From Podarcis raffonei (Eukaryota; Chordata; Lepidosauria; Squamata; Lacertidae), in the NCBI RefSeq assembly GCF_027172205.1, contig NC_070614.1, positions 41,469,001 to 41,533,000 of the forward strand: a stretch of DNA of 64,000 bases, written 5' to 3'. The notes below the pieces were generated by a model. The model was not told the origin of the DNA. It worked only from the letters and a program-made list of their open reading frames with translations, and did no database searches. Below, piece by piece: positions 63,801 through 64,000 of this stretch (positions are counted from its first letter, which is position 1; the number at the start of each line of letters is the position of its first letter). Made by a program: the position numbers and the translations under genes.

Positions 63801-64000
63801 AAAGAAAGGGAGGTTCAACTGAAGTAATTTTTTAAAAGCTTTGAATGTGGGGGAAGGAAACCCCCATGGAATAAACCAGCTCCGCCACTGAAGCCAGCAA
63901 GAGGGTTTCCATTGCTGAGCAAGCCCTAGGCTACAGAAAGTCACCATGACTGCCTCAATTTATATAATCCGGCTGCAACACACAAGTCCAGTCATCATTT
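63801..64000. other. TRIM intron 3, window edge
   Basis: No further TRIM exon was recognised before the end of the window. Confidence 0.4.

Overview
This is a eukaryotic nuclear window, almost certainly from a squamate reptile (lizard). The evidence is GT-AG split genes, vertebrate C2H2 zinc-finger, MAP-kinase and TRIM genes, and a characteristic repeat mix: Sauria-type tRNA SINEs, CR1 and L2 LINEs, a Bov-B LINE fragment, L1 3' ends, hAT and TA-flanked MITEs, and many (AAT)n tracts. The species cannot be fixed from the sequence alone.

Five protein-coding genes lie on the + strand in the same direction. (1) A 15-finger C2H2 protein with an acidic N-terminus (coding exon about 2.79-4.79 kb). 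(2) A long C2H2 protein of about 1,090-1,120 residues with a regular 13-finger array followed by progressively degenerate fingers (main exon 16.94-20.22 kb, a likely small coding exon at 15.4 kb, a GC-rich candidate promoter at 11.2-11.7 kb). (3) Another 15-finger C2H2 protein with a repeated acidic N-terminal module (29.6-31.7 kb). (4) MAPK7 (ERK5/BMK1), complete in six coding exons from 38.68 to 47.43 kb, predicted 908 residues, with a CpG-rich promoter and probable untranslated first exon near 35.7-36.1 kb. (5) The 5' part of a TRIM-family RING/coiled-coil gene (exons at 58.0, 60.5 and 61.5 kb) that runs off the right edge.

The remaining sequence is largely layered repeats. Several nests can be dated relative to each other because target-site duplications are visible: L1 inside a hAT element (33.5-34.5 kb), L1 inside L2 (56.3-57.1 kb), a TA-flanked MITE inside L2 (62.5-63.4 kb), a Sauria SINE inside CR1 (54.1-54.7 kb) and Bov-B inside an (AAT)n tract (25.3-25.6 kb). 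A decayed Ty3/Gypsy gag remnant lies at 24.3-25.1 kb.

The three zinc-finger genes are probably DNA-binding transcription regulators. MAPK7 is a cytoplasm-to-nucleus signalling kinase with its own transactivation tail, and the TRIM protein is a likely E3 ubiquitin ligase. Nothing indicates a shared pathway beyond linkage. I saw no convincing novel enzymatic system. The most unusual signals are the zinc-finger decay gradient, the acidic repeat modules, a perfect 35-bp hairpin inside a MITE, a 108-bp in-frame tandem repeat inside another MITE, SINEs with two different tRNA heads on one CR1 tail, and ZNF143-like motifs in promoters and dispersed repeats.
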